Position numbers and translations under genes: made by a program
Shown: in pieces, positions 1 through 8,093 of the stretch
Layout: the number at the start of each line of letters is the position of its first letter
Numbering within the stretch: position 1 is the first letter of the stretch
NCBI RefSeq assembly: GCF_000225525.1
Contig: NZ_AGBF01000001.1
Span: 202,419 to 266,418, forward strand
Reading direction: 5' to 3'
Origin: Streptomyces zinciresistens K42
GTDB taxonomy: Bacteria > Actinomycetota > Actinomycetes > Streptomycetales > Streptomycetaceae
DNA: 64,000 nt
Notes under the pieces: model-generated
Told to the model about the DNA's origin: nothing
What the model saw: only the letters and a program-made list of their open reading frames with translations
The model's database searches: none

Positions 1-1
1 C

Positions 2-853
2 GGCATCCTCGCCCGCCACCAGGTGGACGCGGTGTGCTGGGCGGACACCTTGTGGGGCCTGGGCTACCTGAACCCGGTGCCGGACGGCGTCCGCTCTGCC
101 CTCATGGTTCACAAGATCCGCCGCAGCAGCGAGGACCGCTGGCAGCAAGCCCTGGCCGCCGTCGACGTGGTGTGCCCGGCCAGCGACTACCTCGCCGCGG
201 AAGGCGCGCAGGCCGGCCTGGACACCAGCCGCTGGGTGACCGTCCCCAACGCGCTGCTCACCGACCCCGCACCCGTGCCCGCGGACCAGCGCGAAGCGTT
301 GCGAGCCGCCGGACCCATTCGCATCGCCTCCCGCGTGGAGCCTGCCAAGGGCCTGGCCGAGCTCCTCAAGGCCATGCCCGCCGACTGGGGGCGGCCGATT
401 GAACTCGTACTGGCTGAAGCCGACTTCGAGTTCTTCCCCGGCATGCAGCGCGACGTCATCGCCGCCTGCAAGGAACAGCAGGCCGCCCGGCCCGAGCTGA
501 TCCGCATCCTGCCCGCGCTCGGCTGGCGCGAGGTCCCGCAGTTCCTCGCCGGAGCCGCCGCAACCGTCATTTCCTCCACCGAACCCGAAACCTTCTGCCA
601 CACCGCCGCCGAAGCCCTCTCCGTCGGCACACCCGTGATCACCTTCGACTTCGGCAACGTGCCGGGCATGGCGGGCCCCGCCGGCCGCGCCGTCCCCCTC
701 GAGAACGGCGCGGACGCCCTGTGGAAGGCCCTGCGCGCCCTGCTGACCAGCCCCGACGACTACCGGGCCGCCAGCCAGTCCGCCCCCGACCGTGTCGCCG
801 CCTTCAACCCGGCCGCAGCCGCCCGGACGCTGCTGGCCGCACTGCAGATCTGA
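2..853 (+). CDS. GT4-type glycosyltransferase, 5' end outside window
   Basis: This is the 3' portion of a GT-B fold glycosyltransferase of the GT4 type, which transfers a sugar from a nucleotide-sugar donor. The frame is open from nt 2, so the true start lies upstream; about 283 residues are visible. IASRVEPAKGL (nt 323-355) is the usual opening of the donor-binding domain, and the EX7E signature ETFCHTAAE lies at nt 587-613, followed by ALSVGTPVI. The 3' end appears complete. A PIG-L deacetylase follows after 80 nt, the same enzyme pairing that makes mycothiol-type glycosides, but I cannot assign this as MshA. Donor and acceptor are unknown. Confidence 0.85.
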   Translation, partial: GILARHQVDAVCWADTLWGLGYLNPVPDGVRSALMVHKIRRSSEDRWQQALAAVDVVCPASDYLAAEGAQAGLDTSRWVTVPNALLTDPAPVPADQREALRAAGPIRIASRVEPAKGLAELLKAMPADWGRPIELVLAEADFEFFPGMQRDVIAACKEQQAARPELIRILPALGWREVPQFLAGAAATVISSTEPETFCHTAAEALSVGTPVITFDFGNVPGMAGPAGRAVPLENGADALWKALRALLTSPDDYRAASQSAPDRVAAFNPAAAARTLLAALQI

Positions 854-933
854 CGCGATCAGTCTCCGCCTTGCCGCACGGGCGCGCCGTGCGGTCCCGT
901 CGCTCCCTTCCCACGGACAAGAGGAGGGCCTTC

Positions 934-1635
934 ATGTTCGGCCTGAAACCCGGTGACCGCGCCCTCGTGGTCAGCACCCATCTCGACGACGAGACCCTCG
1001 GCCTCGGCGGCACCATCGCCAAGCTGACCGAGCACGGCGTCGACGTCGATGTCCTCGCCGTCGCCTGCACCACCGCGCCCATGTACGGCGGCAGCTCCGA
1101 CGCCGGCACCCGCCGCGCCGAGTTCGACGCCGCCTGCTCCGTCCTCGGCGTCCACCAGCACCACGTGGCCTGGGTCGACACCGACCGCGCCGCCCATCCC
1201 GGAACGTACCTGCCCGAGTTGGTCGCCCTTATCGAATCCGGGCCCGGCCCGTGCCTGCACACCAGTCGGCCGCACGTCCTGTTCATCCCCACCGTCGACG
1301 CCCACCACCAGGACCACCAGGCCGTCCACACCGCCGCGCTCGCCGCGGCCCGGCCCGGCGCCGCGGACATACGGTGGATTCCGCCTCTCGTCCTCGGCTA
1401 CGACGGACCCGAGGACCGGTCCTGGCGCGCCGCCGACGAACCGCGGACCGTCGTGGTGGACACCAGCACCGCCTGGCCGACCAAGGAGAAGGCGCTGCTC
1501 TGCTACACCAGCCAGCTCCGCGAGGCCCCGCACCCGCGCAGTACCGCCAAGATCCGCGCGCTCGACGAAGCGGCTGGCGCCACGATCGGCACGGAGACCG
1601 CCGAGCGGTTCCTTCCCTACCGGATGGCCTTCTGA
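934..1635 (+). CDS. PIG-L family deacetylase
   Basis: A 233-residue PIG-L (LmbE-like) zinc-dependent N-deacetylase, the family that removes acetyl groups from N-acetylglucosamine-type sugars. The metal motif near residue 15 reads THLDDETLGLGG (family PHPDDE; the second Pro is replaced by Leu), and a second metal/catalytic motif HHQDHQAVH lies mid-protein. The ATG at 934 is chosen because GAGGAGG (920-926) sits at good distance; a longer in-frame reading would overlap the glycosyltransferase. Its stop overlaps the next start (ATGA at 1635). Placement behind a GT4 enzyme suggests deacetylation of a glycoside made by that enzyme; this is inference. Confidence 0.88.
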   Translation: MFGLKPGDRALVVSTHLDDETLGLGGTIAKLTEHGVDVDVLAVACTTAPMYGGSSDAGTRRAEFDAACSVLGVHQHHVAWVDTDRAAHPGTYLPELVALIESGPGPCLHTSRPHVLFIPTVDAHHQDHQAVHTAALAAARPGAADIRWIPPLVLGYDGPEDRSWRAADEPRTVVVDTSTAWPTKEKALLCYTSQLREAPHPRSTAKIRALDEAAGATIGTETAERFLPYRMAF

Positions 1636-2369
1636 TGACCGCCCGCACCGACGTACTGGTCGCCCACCAGCCCGCGTACCTTCCGTGGCCCGGTTACTTC
1701 TCCCGCCTGCTCGACGTCGACCGGCTCATCCTGCTCGACCACGTGCAGTACACCGAGCGCGGCTGGCAGAACCGCAACTTCGTCCGCAATGCCCGCGGTG
1801 AGCGGGTGCGCCTCACGGTGCCGGTCACGGGCCGGTTCGGGCAGCCGATCCGCGCGGCCCGCATCGCCGACGACCGCTGGCGCGCCCGCCACTGGCGCAC
1901 CCTCACTGAGTGCTACCAGCACGCCCGCTACTGGCCGCAGTGGGAAGGGCCGCTGCGCGCGGTCTACGGCCGCTCCTGGACGCACCTGGCCGACCTGAAC
2001 CAGGAGCTGATCCGGCTCCTCCTCGACGCGTTCGGGCTGGAGATCGAACTGGTCCGCTCCTCCGCCCTCACCCCTGCTGGGGCGAAGACGGACATGCTCA
2101 TCAACCTGTGCACGAACACCGGCACCCGCGTGCTGCGGGCGGGCACCGGCGCTGCCGAATACCTCGACGCCGGCCTCCTCGCGCAGGCCGGGATCGGCGT
2201 CGAGGTCGCCACCTACAGCAGCCCTCCGTACGACCAGGGACGCGGGCCCTTCACTCCCGGCCTCTCCGCCCTGGACCTGCTGCTGCACCAAGGGCCCCAG
2301 GCGCGCGCAGTCCTCACCGACAGCGCCCACCTGCGGCCGTGGGCCCCGGAGATGGCGGTGCTCGGATGA
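1635..2369 (+). CDS. WbqC-like family protein
   Basis: This 244-residue protein begins with VLVAHQPAYLPWPGYF, the hallmark of the WbqC-like family, and continues with the family's aromatic/Asn stretch VQYTERGWQNRNFVR. WbqC-like proteins occur in O-antigen, aminosugar and natural-product loci; their chemistry is not firmly settled, though some have been linked to acylation or glycine transfer. Length fits the family. The ATG overlaps the stop of the PIG-L gene (ATGA), and its own stop overlaps the start of folE, so translation is coupled. The context of a sugar transferase, deacetylase and aminotransferase is consistent with modification of an amino sugar. Confidence 0.82.
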   Translation: MTARTDVLVAHQPAYLPWPGYFSRLLDVDRLILLDHVQYTERGWQNRNFVRNARGERVRLTVPVTGRFGQPIRAARIADDRWRARHWRTLTECYQHARYWPQWEGPLRAVYGRSWTHLADLNQELIRLLLDAFGLEIELVRSSALTPAGAKTDMLINLCTNTGTRVLRAGTGAAEYLDAGLLAQAGIGVEVATYSSPPYDQGRGPFTPGLSALDLLLHQGPQARAVLTDSAHLRPWAPEMAVLG

Positions 2370-2968
2370 CCGCAACCGACACCCGCCTCCCCACCACCGA
2401 CGGCATCGACCTCGGCGAGGTCGAGGCGCTCTACCGCAAGCTCCTGGTCGCGCTCGGCCAGGACGTCGACAGCGAAGGCCTGCGCGACACCCCCGCTCGA
2501 GTCGCCCGCTTCTGGAAGGACTTCCTCCAGCACGACCCCGGCACCACCGACACCGCCTTCACACACCAGGAATCCGGCGGCCAGTACGTCGTCGTCAGCG
2601 GCATCCGGGCCTGGAGCCTGTGCCAGCATCATCTCCTCCCGTTCCGGCTGGATGTCCACATCGGCTACGTGCCGGCCGGGCGGGTCCTGGGCCTGTCGAA
2701 ACTGCCGCGGATCGTCCAGACCTACGCCCACCGGCTGCAACTCCAGGAGGCGCTGACCGCGCAGGTCGCTCACGAAGTCGCCGCGCTTTCGGGCAGCGGC
2801 GACGTGGGAGTGTGGTCGGTCGGTGAGCACCTGTGCATGGCCATGCGTGGCGTCCGCGACCAGGCCGCCCGCACGACGACAGCCTGTCTGCTCGGCCGGC
2901 TCGAGAGCGACGACCGACTCGCCGAACGGCTGCGCACCGCCGCCTTCCTCCCTCTGGGGGCGCGATGA
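2366..2968 (+). CDS. folE: GTP cyclohydrolase I (FolE)
   Basis: A 200-residue GTP cyclohydrolase I, which converts GTP to 7,8-dihydroneopterin triphosphate, the first step of folate, pterin and 7-deazaguanine pathways. The zinc and substrate motifs are visible: SLCQHHLLPF (family CEHHLLPF) near residue 85, LGLSKLPRI, and VGEHLCMAMRGVR with the second zinc Cys. Length is normal. ATG overlaps the WbqC stop (ATGA), and its stop overlaps the kinase start (ATGA). No other folate gene is nearby, so this is probably a dedicated second copy making a pterin or deazapurine precursor for the cluster rather than the housekeeping enzyme. Confidence 0.93.
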   Translation: MTATDTRLPTTDGIDLGEVEALYRKLLVALGQDVDSEGLRDTPARVARFWKDFLQHDPGTTDTAFTHQESGGQYVVVSGIRAWSLCQHHLLPFRLDVHIGYVPAGRVLGLSKLPRIVQTYAHRLQLQEALTAQVAHEVAALSGSGDVGVWSVGEHLCMAMRGVRDQAARTTTACLLGRLESDDRLAERLRTAAFLPLGAR

Positions 2969-3663
2969 GCAGGCAAATCGCGCTGGTGAACGTCGAGGGC
3001 ACCAACGGGGTCGGCAAGACCCACCTCAGCCGCCAGGCCGCAGAGCGCCTCGGTCCCCGTTGCGTCCCGCTGGTCGAACTACCCGACGCCCCGCCCGCCG
3101 GATTGCCCGGCCAGGTGATCGCCGCACTGCACCAGGACGGCGACCTCTTCCTGCGCACCGGCCACCCGCGCACCGAGACCCTGCTCCTCATGGGACTGCA
3201 GGTCCACCGCTTCGAGAGCCTGGGCCCGGTGACACCGGGACAGGTCGTCCTGGAGGACCGCGGCCCGCACTCCGTGGCCATCTACCAGGCCGCCGTGCTC
3301 GCCGAGACGGAACAGCACTCCGACGAACAGGCCCTGACCACCGCCTGGCACATCCTGTCGACGATCGAATCCTGGCGCCCGCAACCCACCGCCACGATCT
3401 TGCTGTTCGACGACCCTCGCCGCTGCCTCCAGCGATTCGAGCAACGCATCGGCCGTACCGCCACCGCCAGCGAGCGCTCCCTGATGGCCCGGGCCGACCG
3501 GCTCTACCGTCTGCTCGCCCACACCCAGCAGGGCCAGTACTACGTCCTTGACCGCCAACAGGTCGACGAGCCGCACGCCGTCGCCTTCATCACCGATGTG
3601 TGCCAGCGCGCCGCGGCCGCCGCCACGCCGAAAGGAGCTGTCCCGTGCCCGACCGGAACGTGA
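2965..3663 (+). CDS. dTMP kinase-like P-loop nucleotide kinase
   Basis: A 232-residue P-loop kinase of the thymidylate kinase/deoxynucleoside kinase type. Walker A is EGTNGVGKTHLSR near residue 15, and the motif LEDRGPHSVAIYQ (around residue 95) matches the DR(x) substrate-binding segment of nucleotide kinases. A lid-like Arg/Glu-rich segment follows. The start is the ATG overlapping the folE stop. Clustering with folE and a radical SAM enzyme suggests it phosphorylates a nucleoside- or sugar-like intermediate rather than serving general dTTP synthesis; that substrate assignment is inference. An RBS-like AAAGGAG for the next gene sits inside its last codons. Confidence 0.7.
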   Translation: MSRQIALVNVEGTNGVGKTHLSRQAAERLGPRCVPLVELPDAPPAGLPGQVIAALHQDGDLFLRTGHPRTETLLLMGLQVHRFESLGPVTPGQVVLEDRGPHSVAIYQAAVLAETEQHSDEQALTTAWHILSTIESWRPQPTATILLFDDPRRCLQRFEQRIGRTATASERSLMARADRLYRLLAHTQQGQYYVLDRQQVDEPHAVAFITDVCQRAAAAATPKGAVPCPTGT

Positions 3664-4688
3664 CCGTACTGTGGGCGTTGCGCTCATGGTGCGCCTCCCA
3701 CAAGTGCCTGCCGTGCTACTTCAACTGGCCCGAGAACGCCACGCTCCAGGCCCTGCCGCGGTCCGGCGTGCTGGACCATCAGTCGCCGGACGACGTCCCC
3801 ACCCAGCAGCTGTTCGCCTTCGCCCGCACCCTGGGCGACTCGCCTGTCCGCCGCGTCTTCCTCGCCGGCGGCGAGCCGTTGCTGTGGGCCCCGGCCCTGA
3901 AGCTGATCGAGATCCTCAAGACCCAGAGAATCGAGGTCGTGGTGTGCACCAGCGGCCCGGCCCTGAACAAGCCGGGCATGGCCGAGCGGCTGGTCGACCT
4001 CGGCGTGGACGCGTTCTCGGTCTCGCTGGACTCCACCGACGCCGAGTACAACGACCGCTGGCGCCCGCCGCGCAAGCCCGGCTTCGGCTGGGAGGGCGTC
4101 GTCAACGGCATCCGTACCGTCCTGACGGCACGCGGTGACCGGCCGCAGCCCCGAGTCGGCATCTACAGCATGATCACCAAGCTCAACCTGGACGCCATCA
4201 CCACGGTGCCCCGTCTGGCCGCCGAGCTGGGCTGCGACTACTTCGTCGCCCAGCCCGTCTCGCTGCCCGCCGACCACAATCTCCACGACGAGCTCGTGCT
4301 CACCGAGACGGACATTCCGCGCCTGCGCCGGGAGTTCGGGCAGCTCTACGCCTCCGGCCTGCCGCTGACCCTGCCTTCCGTCGACTACCCCGGCCAGTTC
4401 GTCTCGGCCGTCCAAGAGTCGACCGGCCTGGTCCGCGACTGCTTCGGCGGCAACGACCTGTTCTTCGTCGAACCCGACGGCTCGGTATGGGACTGCCCCT
4501 CCGCGCTGCGCATTGCCCAGACCCCGCCCCAGCGGCGCCGCAACATCCGGGAGACCACCGCGGCGGACGCGTTCCGCCCGGCGGGCTGCGCGGACTGCGC
4601 GCTGTTCAGCGTGGACTGCGTCAACATGTGGCCCCTCATGGGATTCGACCGTGTCGTGGACCCCGCACCCGCCGGGAGCACATCATGA
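3645..4688 (+). CDS. radical SAM protein with CX4CX2C iron-sulfur motif
   Basis: A 347-residue radical SAM enzyme, predicted to use a 4Fe-4S cluster and SAM to start radical chemistry. GTG 3645 is chosen because AAAGGAG (3631-3637) precedes it. The cluster motif is C16-ASHK-C21-LP-C24, that is CX4CX2C rather than the canonical CX3CX2C. FLAGGEPLL (family GGEPLL) and VSLDS follow in the expected order for the barrel. The C-terminus has further cysteines (DCFGG, WDCPS, GCADCALFSVDC), suggesting a SPASM/twitch-like auxiliary cluster domain. It is too long and too differently organised to be QueE. The stop overlaps the aminotransferase start (ATGA). Confidence 0.82.
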   Translation: MPDRNVTVLWALRSWCASHKCLPCYFNWPENATLQALPRSGVLDHQSPDDVPTQQLFAFARTLGDSPVRRVFLAGGEPLLWAPALKLIEILKTQRIEVVVCTSGPALNKPGMAERLVDLGVDAFSVSLDSTDAEYNDRWRPPRKPGFGWEGVVNGIRTVLTARGDRPQPRVGIYSMITKLNLDAITTVPRLAAELGCDYFVAQPVSLPADHNLHDELVLTETDIPRLRREFGQLYASGLPLTLPSVDYPGQFVSAVQESTGLVRDCFGGNDLFFVEPDGSVWDCPSALRIAQTPPQRRRNIRETTAADAFRPAGCADCALFSVDCVNMWPLMGFDRVVDPAPAGSTS

Positions 4689-5785
4689 ACGCCGGAGTCG
4701 ATCCCGCGCTGATGCAGGCCCTGGAACAGGTTCTGGCCCGCATGCCCGACCCGGCCGGGCGCCGCGAGGCCGAAGCGCTGGAGAGCGAACTGGCGTCCGT
4801 CTTCGGCGCGCGGCACGCCGTTGTCGTGGCCTCGGGCACTTCGGCGCTGCACACCGCGGTCGTGGCCTGCGGCATTGGCCCCGGCGACGAGGTCCTCATG
4901 CCTGCCACCACCGTGATCATGACCGTCGAGGCCGTCGCCGCGACGGGCGCCACGCCCGTCTTCGTCGACTCCGCCCCAGGCGGAGGCGGCATCGACCTCA
5001 AGGACCTGTCCGCCAAGAGGACCCGCGCCACACGGGCGATCCTCCCTGTCCACCTCGCCGGCCGCACCGACGGCATCCACGAACTGGCCGCGTACGCCCA
5101 GGCGACCGGACTACGCCTGATCGAGGACGCGTGCCAGGCGCAAGGCAGCCGCACCCGCGGCCGCCAGGCCGGCACGATCGGCCACATCGGCTGCTTCTCC
5201 CTCAAAGACGGAAAGATCATCTCCAGCGGAGAGGGCGGATACCTCCTCACCGACGATCCGGAACTCGCCGCGCGCGCCGCCGCCTTCCGCACCCACTGGC
5301 ACACCCCGGCCCCCGAGGCTCCGGCCGGCAGCCGACTGGGGCTCGGCCTCCGGCTCGCCGAGCCGCTGGCCGCCATCGCCCGCCACCAGCTCGCCGCGTT
5401 CGATGACGCGCTCGCCCGCCGCCGACACCAATGCAGGATGCTGCACGAACTCGTCGACGACACGCCCGGCCTCGTCCCGAACCATCCCCCGGACGAGCAG
5501 GAACCCAACGGCTACAGCGCCCTGTGGCACCTCACCCTCGACCGCCCGCGGGCGTTCAGCGCGCGCCTTGCCGAACAGGGGGTGACCAACAGCGTCGGCA
5601 CCTTCGGTCTGCGCACCGCCCCCGAGCATCCGGCATGCCGCGAGCTTGGCCAGAATCCGTGTCCGAACGCAGCCCGTGCGGTAGACCGGCTCCTGGCCGT
5701 GCCCTTCACCGCCCGCATGGACGAGGAAGACCTCCACCAGATCGCGGCCACGATCCGCCGGGAGGCCGCACAGTGGACATCCTGA
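4685..5785 (+). CDS. DegT/DnrJ/EryC1/StrS aminotransferase
   Basis: A 366-residue PLP-dependent aminotransferase of the DegT/StrS family, which aminates keto-sugars or related cyclitol ketones using Glu/Gln. Features in order: AVVVASGTSALHTAV (cofactor phosphate loop), DEVLMPATTVIMTVEA, LIEDACQAQGS (the Asp pairs with the PLP nitrogen), and FSLKDGKIISSGEGG, where Lys carries PLP and GEGG is the family signature. Length is typical. The start overlaps the radical SAM stop (ATGA), and the downstream exonuclease starts 13 bases before this gene ends. With the GT4, PIG-L and WbqC genes this argues for an amino-sugar or aminocyclitol moiety in the product. Confidence 0.9.
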   Translation: MNAGVDPALMQALEQVLARMPDPAGRREAEALESELASVFGARHAVVVASGTSALHTAVVACGIGPGDEVLMPATTVIMTVEAVAATGATPVFVDSAPGGGGIDLKDLSAKRTRATRAILPVHLAGRTDGIHELAAYAQATGLRLIEDACQAQGSRTRGRQAGTIGHIGCFSLKDGKIISSGEGGYLLTDDPELAARAAAFRTHWHTPAPEAPAGSRLGLGLRLAEPLAAIARHQLAAFDDALARRRHQCRMLHELVDDTPGLVPNHPPDEQEPNGYSALWHLTLDRPRAFSARLAEQGVTNSVGTFGLRTAPEHPACRELGQNPCPNAARAVDRLLAVPFTARMDEEDLHQIAATIRREAAQWTS

Positions 5786-6438
5786 CCCGCCTGCACTGCA
5801 CCTTCGTCGTGATCGACTTCGAGGCCCTGACGCCCGCGGGCCGGCCCGCCGAGCCCACCGAGGTCGCCGCGATGGCGCTCGTCGTGCGGGACGGCAAGCT
5901 GGTGGAGGACGGCCGCTTCGAGTCGCTGATTCAGCCGCCGGCCGACGTGCCGGTGACCTCCCGCGACATGAGCCACGGGATCACCGAGGCGGCGCTGCGG
6001 TCCGCCCCGACCGCTGCCGCAGTGCTCGGCGAGCTGGACGGGTTGCTGTCGACACCCCCCTACCGGCTGGTGGCGCAGCACGCTTCGACTGAGGCCGGGC
6101 TCATCGCCCGACAGGGGGAGCACTGCCCCACCCTGGCCACGACGCCGCTCGTGGACACGGTGAGGATGGCCCGGAAGACCGTCCGCGGCATGTCCTCGTA
6201 CGGGCTGGACGAGCTGCTGCGCTACTACGGCATCCCCAAGCCCGTGCAGCGGCACCGGGCCATGCCGGACGTGGAGGTGACCGCCGAGGTCTTCCGGTTG
6301 CTGCTGGAGGAGGGAGCGGCCGCGGGCCACTGGTCGACGCTTCTGGAACTCGACGCGGCCGCCGGTCTTCAACCGCGTCCCAAACCGGCTACGGAAGCCA
6401 CCGTTCAGGACACGCTGTTCGGGCCCGACGGCGGGTAG
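5773..6438 (+). CDS. DEDDh-type 3'-5' exonuclease (DnaQ-like)
   Basis: A 221-residue RNase T/DnaQ-superfamily exonuclease. Motif I is VVIDFEALTP (Asp and Glu), the second carboxylate motif is changed to AQHASTEAGLI, with Glu where the family usually has Asp, and motif III is HRAMPDVEVTAEVF, the HX(4)D of the DEDDh class. GTG 5773 overlaps the aminotransferase by 13 nt and gives a compact N-terminus; longer readings are shadows of that gene. The unusual Glu could preserve metal binding, but activity is not guaranteed. Why an exonuclease belongs to a metabolic operon is unclear; it could act on a nucleotide conjugate instead of DNA or RNA. Confidence 0.78.
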   Translation: MDILTRLHCTFVVIDFEALTPAGRPAEPTEVAAMALVVRDGKLVEDGRFESLIQPPADVPVTSRDMSHGITEAALRSAPTAAAVLGELDGLLSTPPYRLVAQHASTEAGLIARQGEHCPTLATTPLVDTVRMARKTVRGMSSYGLDELLRYYGIPKPVQRHRAMPDVEVTAEVFRLLLEEGAAAGHWSTLLELDAAAGLQPRPKPATEATVQDTLFGPDGG

Positions 6439-6439
6439 C

Positions 6440-6937
6440 TCAGATGCAGTTAGCCCCGACGACGTCATCGATCCGTCCGAAGAGCTCCTTGGCCTGCAGC
6501 CGGGAGTCCTCGGCGATGCTCGGCGCCTCGGCCAGTTCCTGCTCGGTGAACCAGCGGACCTCATGGACCGGCTGCCGCGACGGCGTGGTGTCGTCCACTA
6601 CGGCCACGAAGACGTGGTCGACGTGCCGGTGCGGCGCGCGCGTGTGGTTGTCGGCGCCGGCCCGCATCTCGCACACGTACCACGGCGCGATGACCTGCGT
6701 GTGCGGGAAACCGGCGGGCAGTGGCAGCGCCGGCCCTGGCAGCAGCCGGGCGGTCAGGCCGGTCTCCTCGTCCACCTCACGCACCGCCGCCTCGGCGGCG
6801 CTCTCGTCGCTCTCCACGTGTCCGCCGGCGGGAAGCCACTCCTCCAGACGCGGATGCCACACCAGCGCGCAGCGCCACACCCCTTTCTGGCCACGGTTGA
6901 AGACGAACACGCTCGCGGTGGATTCCTTGACGACCAT
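6440..6937 (-). CDS. Nudix hydrolase
   Basis: A 165-residue Nudix hydrolase, converging on the exonuclease gene with one base between stops. The Nudix box GGHVESDESAAEAAVREVDEETGL is present at about residues 40-62 (GX5EX7REVXEEXGU with Asp for one position), so pyrophosphohydrolase activity on a nucleoside diphosphate derivative is expected. ATG 6937 is chosen because the family fold starts right after it (MVVKESTASVFVFN), with GAGGGA upstream; the longer reading to 7102 has low-complexity, non-family sequence. Divergently placed from the helical protein at 7101. The substrate is unknown. Confidence 0.85.
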   Translation of the reverse strand: MVVKESTASVFVFNRGQKGVWRCALVWHPRLEEWLPAGGHVESDESAAEAAVREVDEETGLTARLLPGPALPLPAGFPHTQVIAPWYVCEMRAGADNHTRAPHRHVDHVFVAVVDDTTPSRQPVHEVRWFTEQELAEAPSIAEDSRLQAKELFGRIDDVVGANCI

Positions 6938-7100
6938 CAGCGCACATCCCTCGGCTCGACAGGCACTTCCCGGCCCAACGGGGCACGGCCGCCCCAGGCC
7001 CGCATCGAGCCTCCCACAGCACCCAGGGCCACCACCGCAGATTCGCGCCACATCACCCGCGCCTTCGCCGATCCGACCCCCAGCCCCCGGGAGGACCCCC

Positions 7101-8093
7101 ATGGAACCCGTCTGGAACGGGATGCTGACCTGCGACTACGAGCGCAGCCGCCCCGCGAGCACGCTGCTGGAGTGGGATCTTTACACCACGTCGCTCATAG
7201 CCTGGCCGAGGGTGCTCCTGGAGGATCCGACCCCGTACGGGCGGCTGCGGCGGCCGGGCATCGTCGACATCGACGAACCCGTACACCTTCGGCTCGTCGC
7301 CGCCTTGGAGAAGTTCCTGTCCGACCCCGATCGCGTCCGGGACCTGGCCGATCGCACGGCCCTCCACCGGGAGCAGACCGCCAGCGCACTGGACCAGGCC
7401 GAACAAGCCCTGAGCGACCGGGACGTGAAGGCAGCGGACGAAGCCATCGGGCGGGGGACGGCGGCGTTCTTGAAGGTCATGTCCGCCCACATCGTCAACT
7501 GGCTGCTGCCCGAGCAGCAGTGGGAGGACCTCCTGAGCCAGGTGCTGTCCAGCCGGGCCCGCGCCCGAGACTGCACGCTCGCCCTGGCCACCCCGAACCG
7601 CACCGGCCACCTGCTGCAGGCGCACCGTCTCCTCCTGGAAGCCGCCGCCAGCATCCGTGACGGACGTCCCCTTGCCCTGGCCGCGGCCGACGTCAGCGCC
7701 CGGGCCGGAACTCTGTACGGGGCGGGCTCACCGGCAGCTGCCGCCATGCCCCTTGAGGACCCCGACCGCGCCGCCGACCTGCTGCGAACCCTGTCGGCCA
7801 GCGCAGACCCCGAATCCGAGCTGGCATCCCTCACCGGCTCCCTGGACCGTTCTGCCGCCGTACGCGAGGCATGGGAGACCGCGGCGCTGCTGGCTGCCGG
7901 CGGCCGGCCCGGCCAGCTCGCCGCGGTGCGCGCCCTGAGCACCGCCCTCGCCTGGGCCGCCGACAGCGAGGAACGGCGCAAGGAGTTGCGCCACAGCTAC
8001 CTGTCGCTGGTGCGCCGCTGGTGCACGGCCAGAGAGCACGATGCCACCCGCGTCACCACACCCGACTTGCTCGCCCTGGGAGACGGCCGATGA
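7101..8093 (+). CDS. Helical protein coupled to dikinase (unknown family)
   Basis: A 330-residue protein I do not recognise by sequence. ATG 7101 is preceded by GGGAGGA (7089-7095). Composition is strongly helical with many Ala, Leu, Arg and Glu and no membrane segment, Cys cluster or obvious nucleotide motif. Its stop overlaps the start of the PEP-synthase-like gene (ATGA at 8090), implying translational coupling and probably a joint function. Rifampin phosphotransferase-type dikinases carry a large helical acceptor-binding domain between the ATP-grasp and His domains; the neighbour lacks that domain, so this protein may supply it in trans. That idea is inference from size and order only. 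Confidence 0.6.
   Translation: MEPVWNGMLTCDYERSRPASTLLEWDLYTTSLIAWPRVLLEDPTPYGRLRRPGIVDIDEPVHLRLVAALEKFLSDPDRVRDLADRTALHREQTASALDQAEQALSDRDVKAADEAIGRGTAAFLKVMSAHIVNWLLPEQQWEDLLSQVLSSRARARDCTLALATPNRTGHLLQAHRLLLEAAASIRDGRPLALAAADVSARAGTLYGAGSPAAAAMPLEDPDRAADLLRTLSASADPESELASLTGSLDRSAAVREAWETAALLAAGGRPGQLAAVRALSTALAWAADSEERRKELRHSYLSLVRRWCTAREHDATRVTTPDLLALGDGR

Noticed and set aside
3645..4688. QueE (7-carboxy-7-deazaguanine synthase) for a preQ0 pathway with folE and the DpdA-like gene
   Set aside because: Too long, extra C-terminal Cys domain and a different cluster motif. QueC and QueD are not present either.
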